This document shows positions 1 to 6,115 of a stretch of 11,862 bases of DNA, piece by piece (within the stretch, counting starts at the first letter, position 1; each line of letters begins with the position of its first letter). The notes under the pieces are model-generated. The model was not told the origin of the DNA, ran no database searches, and was given only the letters and a program-made list of their open reading frames with translations. This stretch comes from an uncultured Eubacteriales bacterium (GTDB lineage: Bacteria; Bacillota; Clostridia; Christensenellales; Pumilibacteraceae). The stretch is from contig USBU01000021.1 of the NCBI GenBank assembly GCA_900553005.1, positions 1-11,862 of the forward strand. Reading direction: 5' to 3'. A program made the translations under genes and the position numbers.

Positions 1-50
1 TACGAGATGTAGCTCCGTCTCGTGGGCTCGGAGATGTGTATAAGAGACAG
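1..50 (+). other. Illumina Nextera P7-side adapter (artefact)
   Basis: These bases are sequencing library adapter, not genome. Positions 1-8 match the last bases of the P7 primer, 9-16 (GTAGCTCC) sit where the i7 index lies, 17-31 match the Nextera read-2 overhang, and 32-50 (AGATGTGTATAAGAGACAG) is the 19-base Tn5 mosaic end. The same sequence occurs reversed at the other end of the window. Genomic sequence begins at base 51. Confidence 0.98.
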
Positions 51-512
51 TCCGTCAACAGCATACGAAACTATTATTATTCTCAGCTTAAGCTGTTCGA
101 GATGATGCCCGCTTTTTCCGATCAGCTAGGAATTAAGACGGTAGCGCTTCGCCGCGAGAGCTTTACCGTATTTTCTGATAAGGAGATAGACGAACTTATC
201 GAAATGGTGCTTACCGGCAAGGCGGCGGGTAAATCCGTGCGCGCTGTCATTGCGGAAAAAGCTAAGGGCGACAAGAAGATAGCCTTGAGACTGCAAAACA
301 AATACCGTTCAATGATATCCTGTCATCGCGACCGCGTTAAATCCGTCATGAATCGCTTGAGAGAATCGGGAAAGGCGTATTACGATCCATACCTTAAACG
401 CGTCGTAAAGGATAAAGCGGAGGAGGATAACGTTTCCCGTCTTGCGGAATATATCTCTAAGCTTGACAACGATCAGATGGTGGACGTTGTAAAAATGCTT
501 CTGGGGAAGTAA
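51..512 (+). CDS. Uncharacterised protein with Myb/SANT-like helical repeats, 5' truncated
   Basis: This is the 3' part of a gene cut by the adapter; 153 genomic codons remain before the TAA at 510-512. The ATG at 36 and the first five residues of the open frame (MYKRQ) are adapter-encoded and must be discarded. I do not recognise a named family. The first genomic residues (SVNSIRNYYYSQLK) look like the end of one short helical repeat. A later segment starting FSDKEIDELIEMVL and running through GKSVRAV to LQNKYRSM looks like a full second copy; both end in a basic/aromatic R-x-x-Y or Q-N-K-Y helix. That pattern resembles Myb/SANT or RsfA-type DNA-binding modules seen in Bacillota, so a regulatory DNA-binding role is possible but is inference. 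The C-terminus is acidic and probably helical. A terminator follows 32 bases downstream, so it seems transcriptionally separate from the ribosomal operon. Confidence 0.7.
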   Translation, partial: SVNSIRNYYYSQLKLFEMMPAFSDQLGIKTVALRRESFTVFSDKEIDELIEMVLTGKAAGKSVRAVIAEKAKGDKKIALRLQNKYRSMISCHRDRVKSVMNRLRESGKAYYDPYLKRVVKDKAEEDNVSRLAEYISKLDNDQMVDVVKMLLGK

Positions 513-543
513 GCCGTTTCTGAAAATATCGGATTAAGCATTT

Positions 544-577
544 GCCGCCGCTTTTTTGCGACGGCTTTTGTTTTTTT
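544..577 (+). terminator. Rho-independent terminator after the upstream gene
   Basis: GCCGCCGC (544-551) pairs with GCGACGGC (558-565) across a six-T loop, with one C-A mismatch. It is followed by TTTTG and seven Ts (566-577). Stem plus U-tract is the classic intrinsic terminator layout. It ends the uncharacterised gene and insulates the ribosomal promoter from readthrough. Confidence 0.85.
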
Positions 578-818
578 CCTGAAGTATTTACGGATTTTTT
601 TTGGAGCTTGTATCGGTTTATCCATATTTTTTACTAGACAGAATTTATTGCTTTTTGCGGTAAAACGCAATCAGTCGCGTCGTTTTAAAAATGCTTTGCA
701 AAGCCGGGATTCTGCGTTGCAAACGGCGCGTCTGCAAAGATGTATGCTGTTTGACCGGGTGCGTCTGATATCTTCGGCCGAACGCCGAAAAAACTTTTAA
801 ATTAACAGCTGATTTTGC
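578..818. other. Non-coding region with short palindromes and A/T-rich block
   Basis: I see no credible gene here. It contains a small hairpin TTGCG/CGCAA (655-659/666-670), a 12-base perfect palindrome GCTTTGCAAAGC (693-704), three copies of TGCAAA (697-702, 718-723, 733-738), and a six-base-pair hairpin TTCGGC/GCCGAA (773-778/784-789). The A/T-rich run at 788-805 lies about 50 to 65 bases upstream of the predicted transcription start and fits an UP element. The repeats could be operator-like sites or chance. Confidence 0.6.
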
Positions 819-847
819 TTGACACGGGACAGGCTATCGCTTATAAT
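819..847 (+). promoter_or_regulatory. Sigma-A promoter of the S10-spc operon
   Basis: TTGACA (819-824) and TATAAT (842-847) are both exact consensus hexamers separated by the optimal 17 bases. Transcription should start at about A853 or G854. An A/T-rich stretch at 788-805 could act as an UP element. This is the only convincing promoter in the window and is expected to drive everything from rpsJ to adk. An exact-consensus promoter suits a gene set needed at high, growth-linked levels. Confidence 0.93.
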
Positions 848-853
848 AGAAAA

Positions 854-1076
854 GCTGTACTGTAAGTGCGGCGGTTTTTCGTGAGCAATCGGGATGACGT
901 CCGAGATTACCTGCTTCAAATTAGCTAAGTTGCAGGAGAACTCGGGCCGACAAGTGCGGTGTAATCCGCGCGGTTGCGACGGCGCGTGTGAGGGCCTTTT
1001 AAGGGCCCTGAAAAAAGCTCACGTTTTGACACACACGAGCAAGTTGTTGCAAAATGCTTTGAACGGAGGAGTAAAC
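854..1076 (+). promoter_or_regulatory. Structured 5' leader of the S10 operon (candidate r-protein leader)
   Basis: About 220 untranslated bases separate the predicted start of transcription from rpsJ. They can fold into one closed multibranch domain. P1 pairs CGTGAGC (880-886) with GCTCACG (1017-1023). P2 pairs 899-905 with 941-947 (seven pairs, one G-U), topped after an A-rich internal loop by CCTGC/GCAGG (910-914/932-936). P3 pairs 955-959 with 966-970 around a six-base loop. P4 pairs AGGGCC (991-996) with GGCCCT (1004-1009). No U-tract follows any stem, so classic terminator attenuation is not visible. The rpsJ ribosome binding site (1065-1070) lies just outside the domain. In E. coli the S10 leader is bound by L4, a mechanism reported only from gammaproteobacteria to my knowledge. 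Autoregulation here by any r-protein is inference. Confidence 0.55.
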
Positions 1077-1385
1077 ATGGCAAGTCAAAAGATTCGTATC
1101 AAACTCAAAGCCTACGACCACGAGCTTATCGATCAGTCGGCAGCGCGGATAGTTGAGACGGCAAAGAAAACGGGCACTAAGGTAAGCGGGCCTATTCCGC
1201 TTCCTACCGAGAAAGAGGTAGTAACTATCTTGCGTGCGGTGCATAAGTATAAGGATTCCAGAGAGCAGTTTGAAATCCGCACCCACAAGAGACTGATTGA
1301 TATTTACAGCCCCTCGGCGAAGACGGTCGATTCACTCATGAAGCTTGACCTTCCCGCGGGCGTTGACATTCAGATTAAGCTATAA
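1077..1385 (+). CDS. rpsJ: 30S ribosomal protein S10 (uS10)
   Basis: S10 sits in the head of the small subunit and, as NusE, also joins the NusB antitermination complex. The 102-residue product has the expected length and features: it opens MASQKIRIKLKAYDHELID, keeps the GPIPLPTEKEVVTILRAVH segment and the THKRLIDI motif of the rRNA-contacting loop, and ends DIQIKL. The frame is open upstream to an ATG at 894, but I chose 1077 because GGAGGA (1065-1070) lies seven bases before it and because the family starts here. It is the first gene of the operon, directly after the structured leader, so any leader-based control would act on its translation first. Confidence 0.98.
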   Translation: MASQKIRIKLKAYDHELIDQSAARIVETAKKTGTKVSGPIPLPTEKEVVTILRAVHKYKDSREQFEIRTHKRLIDIYSPSAKTVDSLMKLDLPAGVDIQIKL

Positions 1386-1408
1386 GTCGCGCGGAGGAAA
1401 TTACGATT

Positions 1409-2041
1409 ATGAAAAAAGCAATATTAGGTAAAAAACTCGGCATGACTCAGGTATTCGACGAAACGGGTCTTATGATTCCCGTTACCGTGGTCGAGGCAGG
1501 TCCTATGACCGTTATAAGAAACAAGACCGTCGAGCGCGACGGTTATGCGGCAACCGTCGTTGCCTTCGAGGAGAAAAAGGAAAGTCTTGTCAACAAGCCG
1601 GAAAAGGGTGTTTTCGACAAGGCGGGCGTTAAACCCAAAAGATATCTCAAGGAGTTCAAGTATTCCGACAGCTACGAGGTCGGCGCCGAGATTAAATGCG
1701 ATATGTTCGCGGCGGGAGACGTCGTTGACGTTTCGGGCGTAACTAAAGGACACGGCTTTTCGGGCGTTATAAAGAGATGGAATCAGCACAGGCTTAAGAT
1801 GACTCACGGTACCGGACCGGTTCACCGTTCGCTAGGCTCCATCGGCGCAAACAGCACTCCCAGCAAGGTAATCAAGGGACTGCATATGGCCGGACAGTAC
1901 GGGCACGAAAACGTTACCATTCAGAATCTTGTCATCGTAAAGGTGGACGTGGAGCGCAATGTGCTTCTTATCCGCGGCGCCGTACCCGGTCCGAAGGGCG
2001 GACTTGTTACCGTCAAGCAGGCCGTTAAGTCAACGAAGTAA
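1409..2041 (+). CDS. rplC: 50S ribosomal protein L3 (uL3)
   Basis: L3 is an early-assembly large-subunit protein whose long loop reaches toward the peptidyl transferase centre. The 210-residue sequence starts MKKAILGKKLGMTQVF, typical of the family, and carries the signature region KGHGFSGVIKRWNQHR through HRSLGSIGANSTPSKV to HMAGQYGHENVTIQNL. The central loop has RLKMTHGTGPVHR where many Bacillota L3 proteins have an RGPM-type sequence, which is nearer to the E. coli form of this loop. The position near methylated Gln150 of E. coli L3 appears to be alanine here. GGAGGA at 1393-1398 supports the start; the gap after rpsJ is 23 bases. Confidence 0.98.
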   Translation: MKKAILGKKLGMTQVFDETGLMIPVTVVEAGPMTVIRNKTVERDGYAATVVAFEEKKESLVNKPEKGVFDKAGVKPKRYLKEFKYSDSYEVGAEIKCDMFAAGDVVDVSGVTKGHGFSGVIKRWNQHRLKMTHGTGPVHRSLGSIGANSTPSKVIKGLHMAGQYGHENVTIQNLVIVKVDVERNVLLIRGAVPGPKGGLVTVKQAVKSTK

Positions 2042-2054
2042 CCGGAGGTAAACT

Positions 2055-2681
2055 ATGGCTAGTATTAAAGTATATAAGCAGACCGGCGCCGAAGCCGGCA
2101 CCATCAATCTTGATGACAGCGTATTCGGAGTTGAATTCAACGAGGCGCTCGTGCATCAGGTAGTGGTGGCTCAGTTGAATAACGCAAGACAGGGCACAAA
2201 ATCCACTTTGACCAGGACCGAGGTGCGCGGCGGCGGAATCAAGCCCTGGAGACAAAAGGGCACAGGACGCGCGCGTCAGGGCTCGATAAGATCGCCTCAG
2301 TGGACGGGCGGCGGAGTAGTGTTCGCGCCCAAGCCCCGCGACTTCTCTCAGAAGATCAATAAGCAGATGAGATGCGGCGCAATCCGCTGCGCTCTTTCCA
2401 ACAAGGTGGCCGACGATGACCTTATTGTGGTGGACGAGATCAAGCTGGCCGCTGCCAAGACCAAGGAAATGGTCGCCGTGCTGGGCGCGCTTAAAATCGA
2501 AAAACGCGCGCTGCTGGTCGTGACCGACGCGGACGAGGCCGTCGTAAGAGCGGCAGGCAATATTCCTAAGGTTACCACAATCAATTCTTCGCTTATCAAC
2601 GTTTACGACGTAATGGCAAACGAAAAACTGATTATGACCAAGGAAGCCGCCAAAAAAATCGAGGAGGCATATAAGGCATGA
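2055..2681 (+). CDS. rplD: 50S ribosomal protein L4 (uL4)
   Basis: L4 binds 23S rRNA early in assembly and sends an extended loop to the wall of the peptide exit tunnel. The 208-residue product has this loop clearly: TRTEVRGGGIKPWRQKGTGR followed by ARQGSIRSPQWTGGGVVF, with the tunnel-tip residues in the usual places. The globular domain follows, ending in a helical, lysine-rich tail. GGAGG at 2044-2048, six bases ahead, sets the start. The gene ends by overlapping rplW by four bases (ATGA, 2678-2681), so the two are likely translationally coupled. In gammaproteobacteria L4 is the repressor of its own operon; nothing in the protein shows whether this copy does the same. Confidence 0.98.
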   Translation: MASIKVYKQTGAEAGTINLDDSVFGVEFNEALVHQVVVAQLNNARQGTKSTLTRTEVRGGGIKPWRQKGTGRARQGSIRSPQWTGGGVVFAPKPRDFSQKINKQMRCGAIRCALSNKVADDDLIVVDEIKLAAAKTKEMVAVLGALKIEKRALLVVTDADEAVVRAAGNIPKVTTINSSLINVYDVMANEKLIMTKEAAKKIEEAYKA

Positions 2682-2968
2682 ACGCTTACGATATTATAAA
2701 AAAGCCGCTTCTTTCCGAGAAGAGTTACGACGGGATTCCTTCCAAAAAGTATGTATTCGTCGTTGACGATCGCGCCGACAAGAGTCAGATCAAGGCTGCC
2801 GTGGAGCAGATTTTCGGCGTAAAAGTGGACAGAGTAAACGTTGTCAACGTGCGCGGTAAATTCAAAAGACAGGGCAGAACTGAAGGTTACACCTCCAAGT
2901 TCAAAAAGGCTTATGTCAAGCTGACCGCGGACAGTAAGTCTATCGAGTTCTTCGAGAGTCTCGCGTAG
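2678..2968 (+). CDS. rplW: 50S ribosomal protein L23 (uL23)
   Basis: L23 lies at the exit of the peptide tunnel and is a docking site for trigger factor and the signal recognition particle. The 96-residue product is of normal bacterial length. It begins MNAYDIIKKPLLSEKSYDGI, matching the family's I-x-x-P-x-x-[ST]-E-K start, and includes the basic RRNA-binding stretch VRGKFKRQGRTEGYTSKFKK followed by the conserved AYVKL strand. Its ribosome binding site GAGGAGG (2661-2667) lies inside rplD and its ATG overlaps the rplD stop, so ribosomes finishing rplD could reinitiate directly. Confidence 0.97.
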   Translation: MNAYDIIKKPLLSEKSYDGIPSKKYVFVVDDRADKSQIKAAVEQIFGVKVDRVNVVNVRGKFKRQGRTEGYTSKFKKAYVKLTADSKSIEFFESLA

Positions 2969-2987
2969 GCATAAGGAGAGATAAACA

Positions 2988-3815
2988 ATGGCAGTTAAAA
3001 GATTTAAACCGATTACTCCGGGCACCAGACAAAAGACCGTAAGCAGCTTTGCGGAGGTTACCACCGATAAGCCCGAAAAGTCGCTGCTCGTTTCCAAAAA
3101 CAAAACGGGCGGCCGTAACAACAGCGGCAGAATCACCGTCCGTCACATCGGCGGCGGCAACCGCAATAAGTACCGTATAATCGATTTCAAAAGAAACAAG
3201 GATAACATTCCCGCCAAGGTGGCGACAATCGAATACGATCCCAATCGCACTTCTTACATTGCTTTGCTGCATTATGCCGACGGCGAAAAGAGATACATTC
3301 TTGCTCCTTTGGGGCTTTCCGTGGGCGACGCTGTAATCAGCGGAGAAACGGCCGATATAAAGGCGGGAAACGCGCTTCCGTTAGGCTCCATACCCGTAGG
3401 TACTCTTGTTCATAACGTCGAGCTTCAGCCCGGCGCAGGCGGACAGATGGTACGTACCGCAGGCGCTTCGGCGCAGCTCATGGCCAAGGAAGGCAAGTAT
3501 GCGACATTAAAGATGCCCTCGGGCGAAATGAGAATGGTGCTGCTTACCTGCAAGGCTACGATCGGCCAGGTCGGCAATCTGGATCACGAGCTGATTTCTT
3601 TGGGTAAGGCCGGCAGAAAGCGTCACATGGGCGTCAAGCCCACTGTGCGCGGCGTCGTAATGAACCCGAACGACCACCCGCACGGCGGCGGCGAAGGCAA
3701 ATCGCCCGTCGGTATGCCCAGCCCCGTTACGCCTTGGGGTAAACCCACTCTCGGTTATAAGACCAGAAAGCATAACAAGGCAAGCGACCGCTTTATCGTT
3801 AAGCGCATAAATTAG
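2988..3815 (+). CDS. rplB: 50S ribosomal protein L2 (uL2)
   Basis: L2 is one of the largest and most conserved ribosomal proteins and is needed for subunit association and peptidyl transferase assembly. The 275-residue length is standard. Visible signatures are MAVKRFKPITPGTRQKTVSS at the start, GGRNNSGRITVRHIGGGNR near residues 41-60, an SH3-like beta domain in the middle, and the near-universal C-terminal NPNDHPHGGGEGKSP with the histidine equivalent to E. coli His229, then VTPWGKPTLGYKTRKHNKAS. AAGGAG at 2973-2978 precedes the start. It follows rplW by 19 bases. Confidence 0.99.
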   Translation: MAVKRFKPITPGTRQKTVSSFAEVTTDKPEKSLLVSKNKTGGRNNSGRITVRHIGGGNRNKYRIIDFKRNKDNIPAKVATIEYDPNRTSYIALLHYADGEKRYILAPLGLSVGDAVISGETADIKAGNALPLGSIPVGTLVHNVELQPGAGGQMVRTAGASAQLMAKEGKYATLKMPSGEMRMVLLTCKATIGQVGNLDHELISLGKAGRKRHMGVKPTVRGVVMNPNDHPHGGGEGKSPVGMPSPVTPWGKPTLGYKTRKHNKASDRFIVKRIN

Positions 3816-3824
3816 AGGTGAATT

Positions 3825-4103
3825 ATGAGTAGAAGCGTCAAAAAAGGACCTTACGTAGAGGAAAAATTATTTAACAGAGTAAAGGCTCAGGCTGAGACCA
3901 ACGATAAAAAGGTCATCAAAACCTGGTCGCGTTCTTCCACGATATTCCCCGAGTTTATCGGCTGCACGATAGCCGTTCACGACGGAAGAAAGCACGTTCC
4001 CGTATATTGCACCGAGGAAATGGTCGGTCACAAGCTGGGCGAATTCGCTCCCACGCGTACCTTTAAGGGACACGCCGGAGAAAAGTCCACTTCGGGTAAG
4101 TAA
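3825..4103 (+). CDS. rpsS: 30S ribosomal protein S19 (uS19)
   Basis: S19 forms part of the small-subunit head with S13 and contacts A-site tRNA. The 92-residue product is of family length and starts MSRSVKKGPYVEEKLFNRV, keeps IKTWSRSSTIFPEFIG and the IAVHDGRKHVPVY segment, and ends with the conserved HKLGEFAPTRTFKGHAG. The start at 3825 is preceded by GAGGTG (3815-3820), which overlaps the last base of the rplB TAG stop, so ribosome handover from rplB is likely. Confidence 0.99.
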   Translation: MSRSVKKGPYVEEKLFNRVKAQAETNDKKVIKTWSRSSTIFPEFIGCTIAVHDGRKHVPVYCTEEMVGHKLGEFAPTRTFKGHAGEKSTSGK

Positions 4104-4113
4104 GGAGTAGATT

Positions 4114-4509
4114 ATGGCTAAAAGAATCAGAGAAAAAACCGAAAAGCTTGCGGCAAACAAGGACACCAGGCCTTGCGCGCACGCCAGATATATCCGCATT
4201 TCTCCCTCCAAGGTGAGAATAGTGCTGGACACCGTCCGCGGCAAGTCCGTAAACGAGGCGCTTTCCAGCCTTGCGGTAACGCCTAAGGCTGCCAGCGAGA
4301 TCGTATATAAGCTTATACAGTCCGCCGCCGCCAATGCCGAGCATAACAACGGCCTTGCAAGAGCAGATCTCTTTGTGGCCGAGATTTACGCCGACGGAGG
4401 TCCTATCTTAAAGCGCGTGCAGCCCGTTTCCAAGGGCAGAGCTTACCGTATCAACAAGCGTACCAGCCATATCACGGTCATTCTCGACACCGTCAAGGAG
4501 GTTAGATAA
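4114..4509 (+). CDS. rplV: 50S ribosomal protein L22 (uL22)
   Basis: L22 lines the peptide exit tunnel with a long beta-hairpin, a site where macrolide resistance mutations occur in other bacteria. The 131-residue product is longer than the usual ~110, mostly through about 20 N-terminal basic residues (MAKRIREKTEKLAANKDTRP) before the conserved ARYIRISPSKVRIVLDTVRG. The hairpin region reads ILKRVQPVSKGRAYRINKRT then SHITV; the PVSKGRA segment stands where PRA-x-GRA is common, which looks like natural variation. AAGGAG (4102-4107) overlaps the rpsS stop and supports this start. Confidence 0.98.
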   Translation: MAKRIREKTEKLAANKDTRPCAHARYIRISPSKVRIVLDTVRGKSVNEALSSLAVTPKAASEIVYKLIQSAAANAEHNNGLARADLFVAEIYADGGPILKRVQPVSKGRAYRINKRTSHITVILDTVKEVR

Positions 4510-4511
4510 TC

Positions 4512-5171
4512 ATGGGTCAGAAAGTTAATCCGCACGGACTGAGAGTGGGCGTTATCGCCGGTTGGGACGCGCAGTGGTACGCAAGCAAAAAGGACTTTGC
4601 AAAGTTCATTCTTGAGGACCACAAGATCCGCGAATATATCAAGAAAAAATATTATACCTACGGCGTTTCCAAGGTGCTTATAGAGCGCGCTCAGGAAAAG
4701 GTCGTAATAAATATTCACACCTCCAAGCCCGGTATGCTCATCGGCACCAAGGGCGCGGGAGTGGAGCAGCTTAAGAAGGAGCTGGCCGCAATCGTAAAGG
4801 CAAACGCTATTCATATCAATATTCTCGAGGTCAAAAGACCGGATATGGACGCTGTGCTCGTAGCCGAGTCGGTCGCTCAGCAGCTTGAAAAGAGAAGCTC
4901 TTTCCGCCGTACCATGAAGCAGGCCATGAGCCGTGTTATGCGTAGCGGAGCAAAGGGTGTAAAGATTATGGTAGCCGGCCGTCTTGACGGCGCCGAGATC
5001 GCAAGATCCGAAAGCTATCACGAGGGTTCGATTCCCCTTCAGACCATGCGCGCCGATATCGATTACGGCACCGCAGAGGCGCATACCACTTTCGGTATCA
5101 TCGGTATCAAGGTATGGGTTTATAAGGGAGAGGTCCTTCCTGTAGTTAAAAGCGAAGGAGGAGAACAGTAA
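4512..5171 (+). CDS. rpsC: 30S ribosomal protein S3 (uS3)
   Basis: S3 sits at the mRNA entry channel and takes part in unwinding mRNA during translation. The 219-residue product starts MGQKVNPHGLRVGVIAGWDA. It contains a type II KH domain with the GXXG loop as IGTKG in SKPGMLIGTKGAGVEQLKKE, then the C-terminal domain with KRSSFRRTMKQAMSRVMRSG and GAKGVKIMVAGRLDGAEIAR, whose basic residues form the helicase-related channel surface. It ends close after IKVWVYKGEVLP. AAGGAGG (4495-4501) lies inside the end of rplV, and only two bases separate the genes. Confidence 0.99.
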   Translation: MGQKVNPHGLRVGVIAGWDAQWYASKKDFAKFILEDHKIREYIKKKYYTYGVSKVLIERAQEKVVINIHTSKPGMLIGTKGAGVEQLKKELAAIVKANAIHINILEVKRPDMDAVLVAESVAQQLEKRSSFRRTMKQAMSRVMRSGAKGVKIMVAGRLDGAEIARSESYHEGSIPLQTMRADIDYGTAEAHTTFGIIGIKVWVYKGEVLPVVKSEGGEQ

Positions 5172-5173
5172 TT

Positions 5174-5623
5174 ATGTTAATGCCTAAAAGAGTTAAAAGA
5201 CGTCGCGTTCATCGCGGCAGAATGAAGGGCAGGGATATTTCCGGCGGCGTAATCGCTTACGGCGAATACGGTTTGGTTGCAGCGGAATCCGGCTGGATCA
5301 CCTCCAATCAGATAGAGGCGGCCCGTATCGCTATGACGCGTTACATCAAGCGCGGCGGCCAGGTATGGATCGATATTTTCCCGCATAAGCCCGTTACAAA
5401 GAAACCCGCCGAAACCCGTATGGGATCCGGTAAAGGCGCACCCGAATACTGGGTTGCGGTAGTAAAACCCGGACGCGTGATGTTCGAGATGGCAGGAGTG
5501 CCGGAGGCTGTCGCTAAGGAGGCGCTTCGCCTTGCTTCGCACAAGCTGCCCGTCAAGTGCAAGATTGCCAAAAAGTCGGACATGGTGTCGCCCGACAGCG
5601 TCAATGAGGAGGTAAAAGCGTAA
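5174..5623 (+). CDS. rplP: 50S ribosomal protein L16 (uL16)
   Basis: L16 is a late-assembly protein that helps position A-site tRNA in the large subunit. The 149-residue sequence starts MLMPKRVKRRRVHRGRMKGR, the standard family N-terminus, and keeps the GLVAAESGWITSNQIEAARI region and the PVTKKPAETRMGSGKGAPEY loop next to the peptidyl transferase centre. A second ATG at 5180 is possible, but GGAGGAG (5157-5163) is spaced ten bases from 5174 and sixteen from 5180, favouring 5174. The TAA stop shares its final A with the ATG of rpmC (TAATG). Confidence 0.98.
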   Translation: MLMPKRVKRRRVHRGRMKGRDISGGVIAYGEYGLVAAESGWITSNQIEAARIAMTRYIKRGGQVWIDIFPHKPVTKKPAETRMGSGKGAPEYWVAVVKPGRVMFEMAGVPEAVAKEALRLASHKLPVKCKIAKKSDMVSPDSVNEEVKA

Positions 5624-5820
5624 TGAAAGCGGTCAAATTCAACGAAATGAAAGACGACGAGCTTAACGTTAAGCTCAACGAGCTGAGACAGGAACTTTTT
5701 AACCTTCGCTTTTCGCACGCTACCGGCCAGCTTGCCAATCCCATGCAGATGGTTAACTGCAAGCGCGACATCGCCAGAATCAAAACGATTCTTCGTGAGC
5801 GCGAGCTTAAAAAGGCTTAA
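5623..5820 (+). CDS. rpmC: 50S ribosomal protein L29 (uL29)
   Basis: L29 is a small two-helix protein beside L23 at the tunnel exit. The 65-residue product matches the family in length and pattern: an N-terminal helix KFNEMKDDELNVKLNELRQE, the conserved LFNLRFSHATGQLANP turn, and a second helix CKRDIARIKTILRERE. Its start overlaps the rplP stop by one base, and GAGGAGG (5606-5612) lies within rplP, so it is probably translated by ribosomes leaving rplP. Confidence 0.97.
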   Translation: MKAVKFNEMKDDELNVKLNELRQELFNLRFSHATGQLANPMQMVNCKRDIARIKTILRERELKKA

Positions 5821-5834
5821 CGGAGGAAACGATA

Positions 5835-6101
5835 ATGTCAGAAGTAATTGAAAGAAACAACAGAAAAGAGCGTATCGGCGTAGTCGTTTCCGATAAGATG
5901 GACAAGACCGTTGTCGTTGCCATCAAGGATAAGGCAAAACATCCGCTCTATAAAAAGACGATCAACAAGACCAAAAAGCTTAAGGCTCACGACGAGAATA
6001 ACGAGTGCGGCATCGGCGATACCGTGCTCATCGCCGAAACTCGGCATCTTTCCAAGGATAAATGCTGGAGATTGGTCGAGATTATCGAAAAGGCTAAGTA
6101 A
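5835..6101 (+). CDS. rpsQ: 30S ribosomal protein S17 (uS17)
   Basis: S17 is a primary 16S rRNA-binding protein of the small-subunit body with an OB fold. The 88-residue product carries RKERIGVVVSDKMDKTVVVA, the conserved strand pair, then HPLYKKTINKTKKLKAHDEN, and the C-terminal IGDTVLIAETRHLSKDKCWR signature. Length is normal, allowing for a short N-terminal lead of seven to nine residues. CGGAGG (5821-5826) directly follows the rpmC stop and is spaced eight bases from the ATG. Confidence 0.98.
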   Translation: MSEVIERNNRKERIGVVVSDKMDKTVVVAIKDKAKHPLYKKTINKTKKLKAHDENNECGIGDTVLIAETRHLSKDKCWRLVEIIEKAK

Positions 6102-6115
6102 GGAGATAAGTAATT

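Noticed and set aside
773..798. Hairpin TTCGGC/GCCGAA upstream of the promoter as a terminator
   Set aside because: It has only six pairs and is followed by A-rich sequence; in the other orientation the T-rich stretch lies on the wrong side.
991..1016. GC-rich hairpin in the leader as an attenuator
   Set aside because: The stem is followed by GAAAAAA rather than a U-tract, so it is not an intrinsic terminator on the + strand, and on the - strand the U run precedes the stem.
894..1076. Longer S10 start at 894 adding 61 residues
   Set aside because: No ribosome binding site precedes 894, the extra residues do not resemble S10, the internal ATG at 1077 has a strong GGAGGA, and the segment is better explained as structured leader. 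An open run of this length is not unlikely by chance.
854..1076. A known riboswitch or T-box in the leader
   Set aside because: I see no T-box motif, no terminator/antiterminator pair and no recognisable aptamer core. A covariance-model search would be needed to be certain.
1363..1386. Internal promoter at the end of rpsJ (TTGACA plus TATAAG)
   Set aside because: The spacer is only 12 bases. Other TTGACA matches, at 7910 in rpsH and 11300 in secY, lack a -10 at usable spacing.
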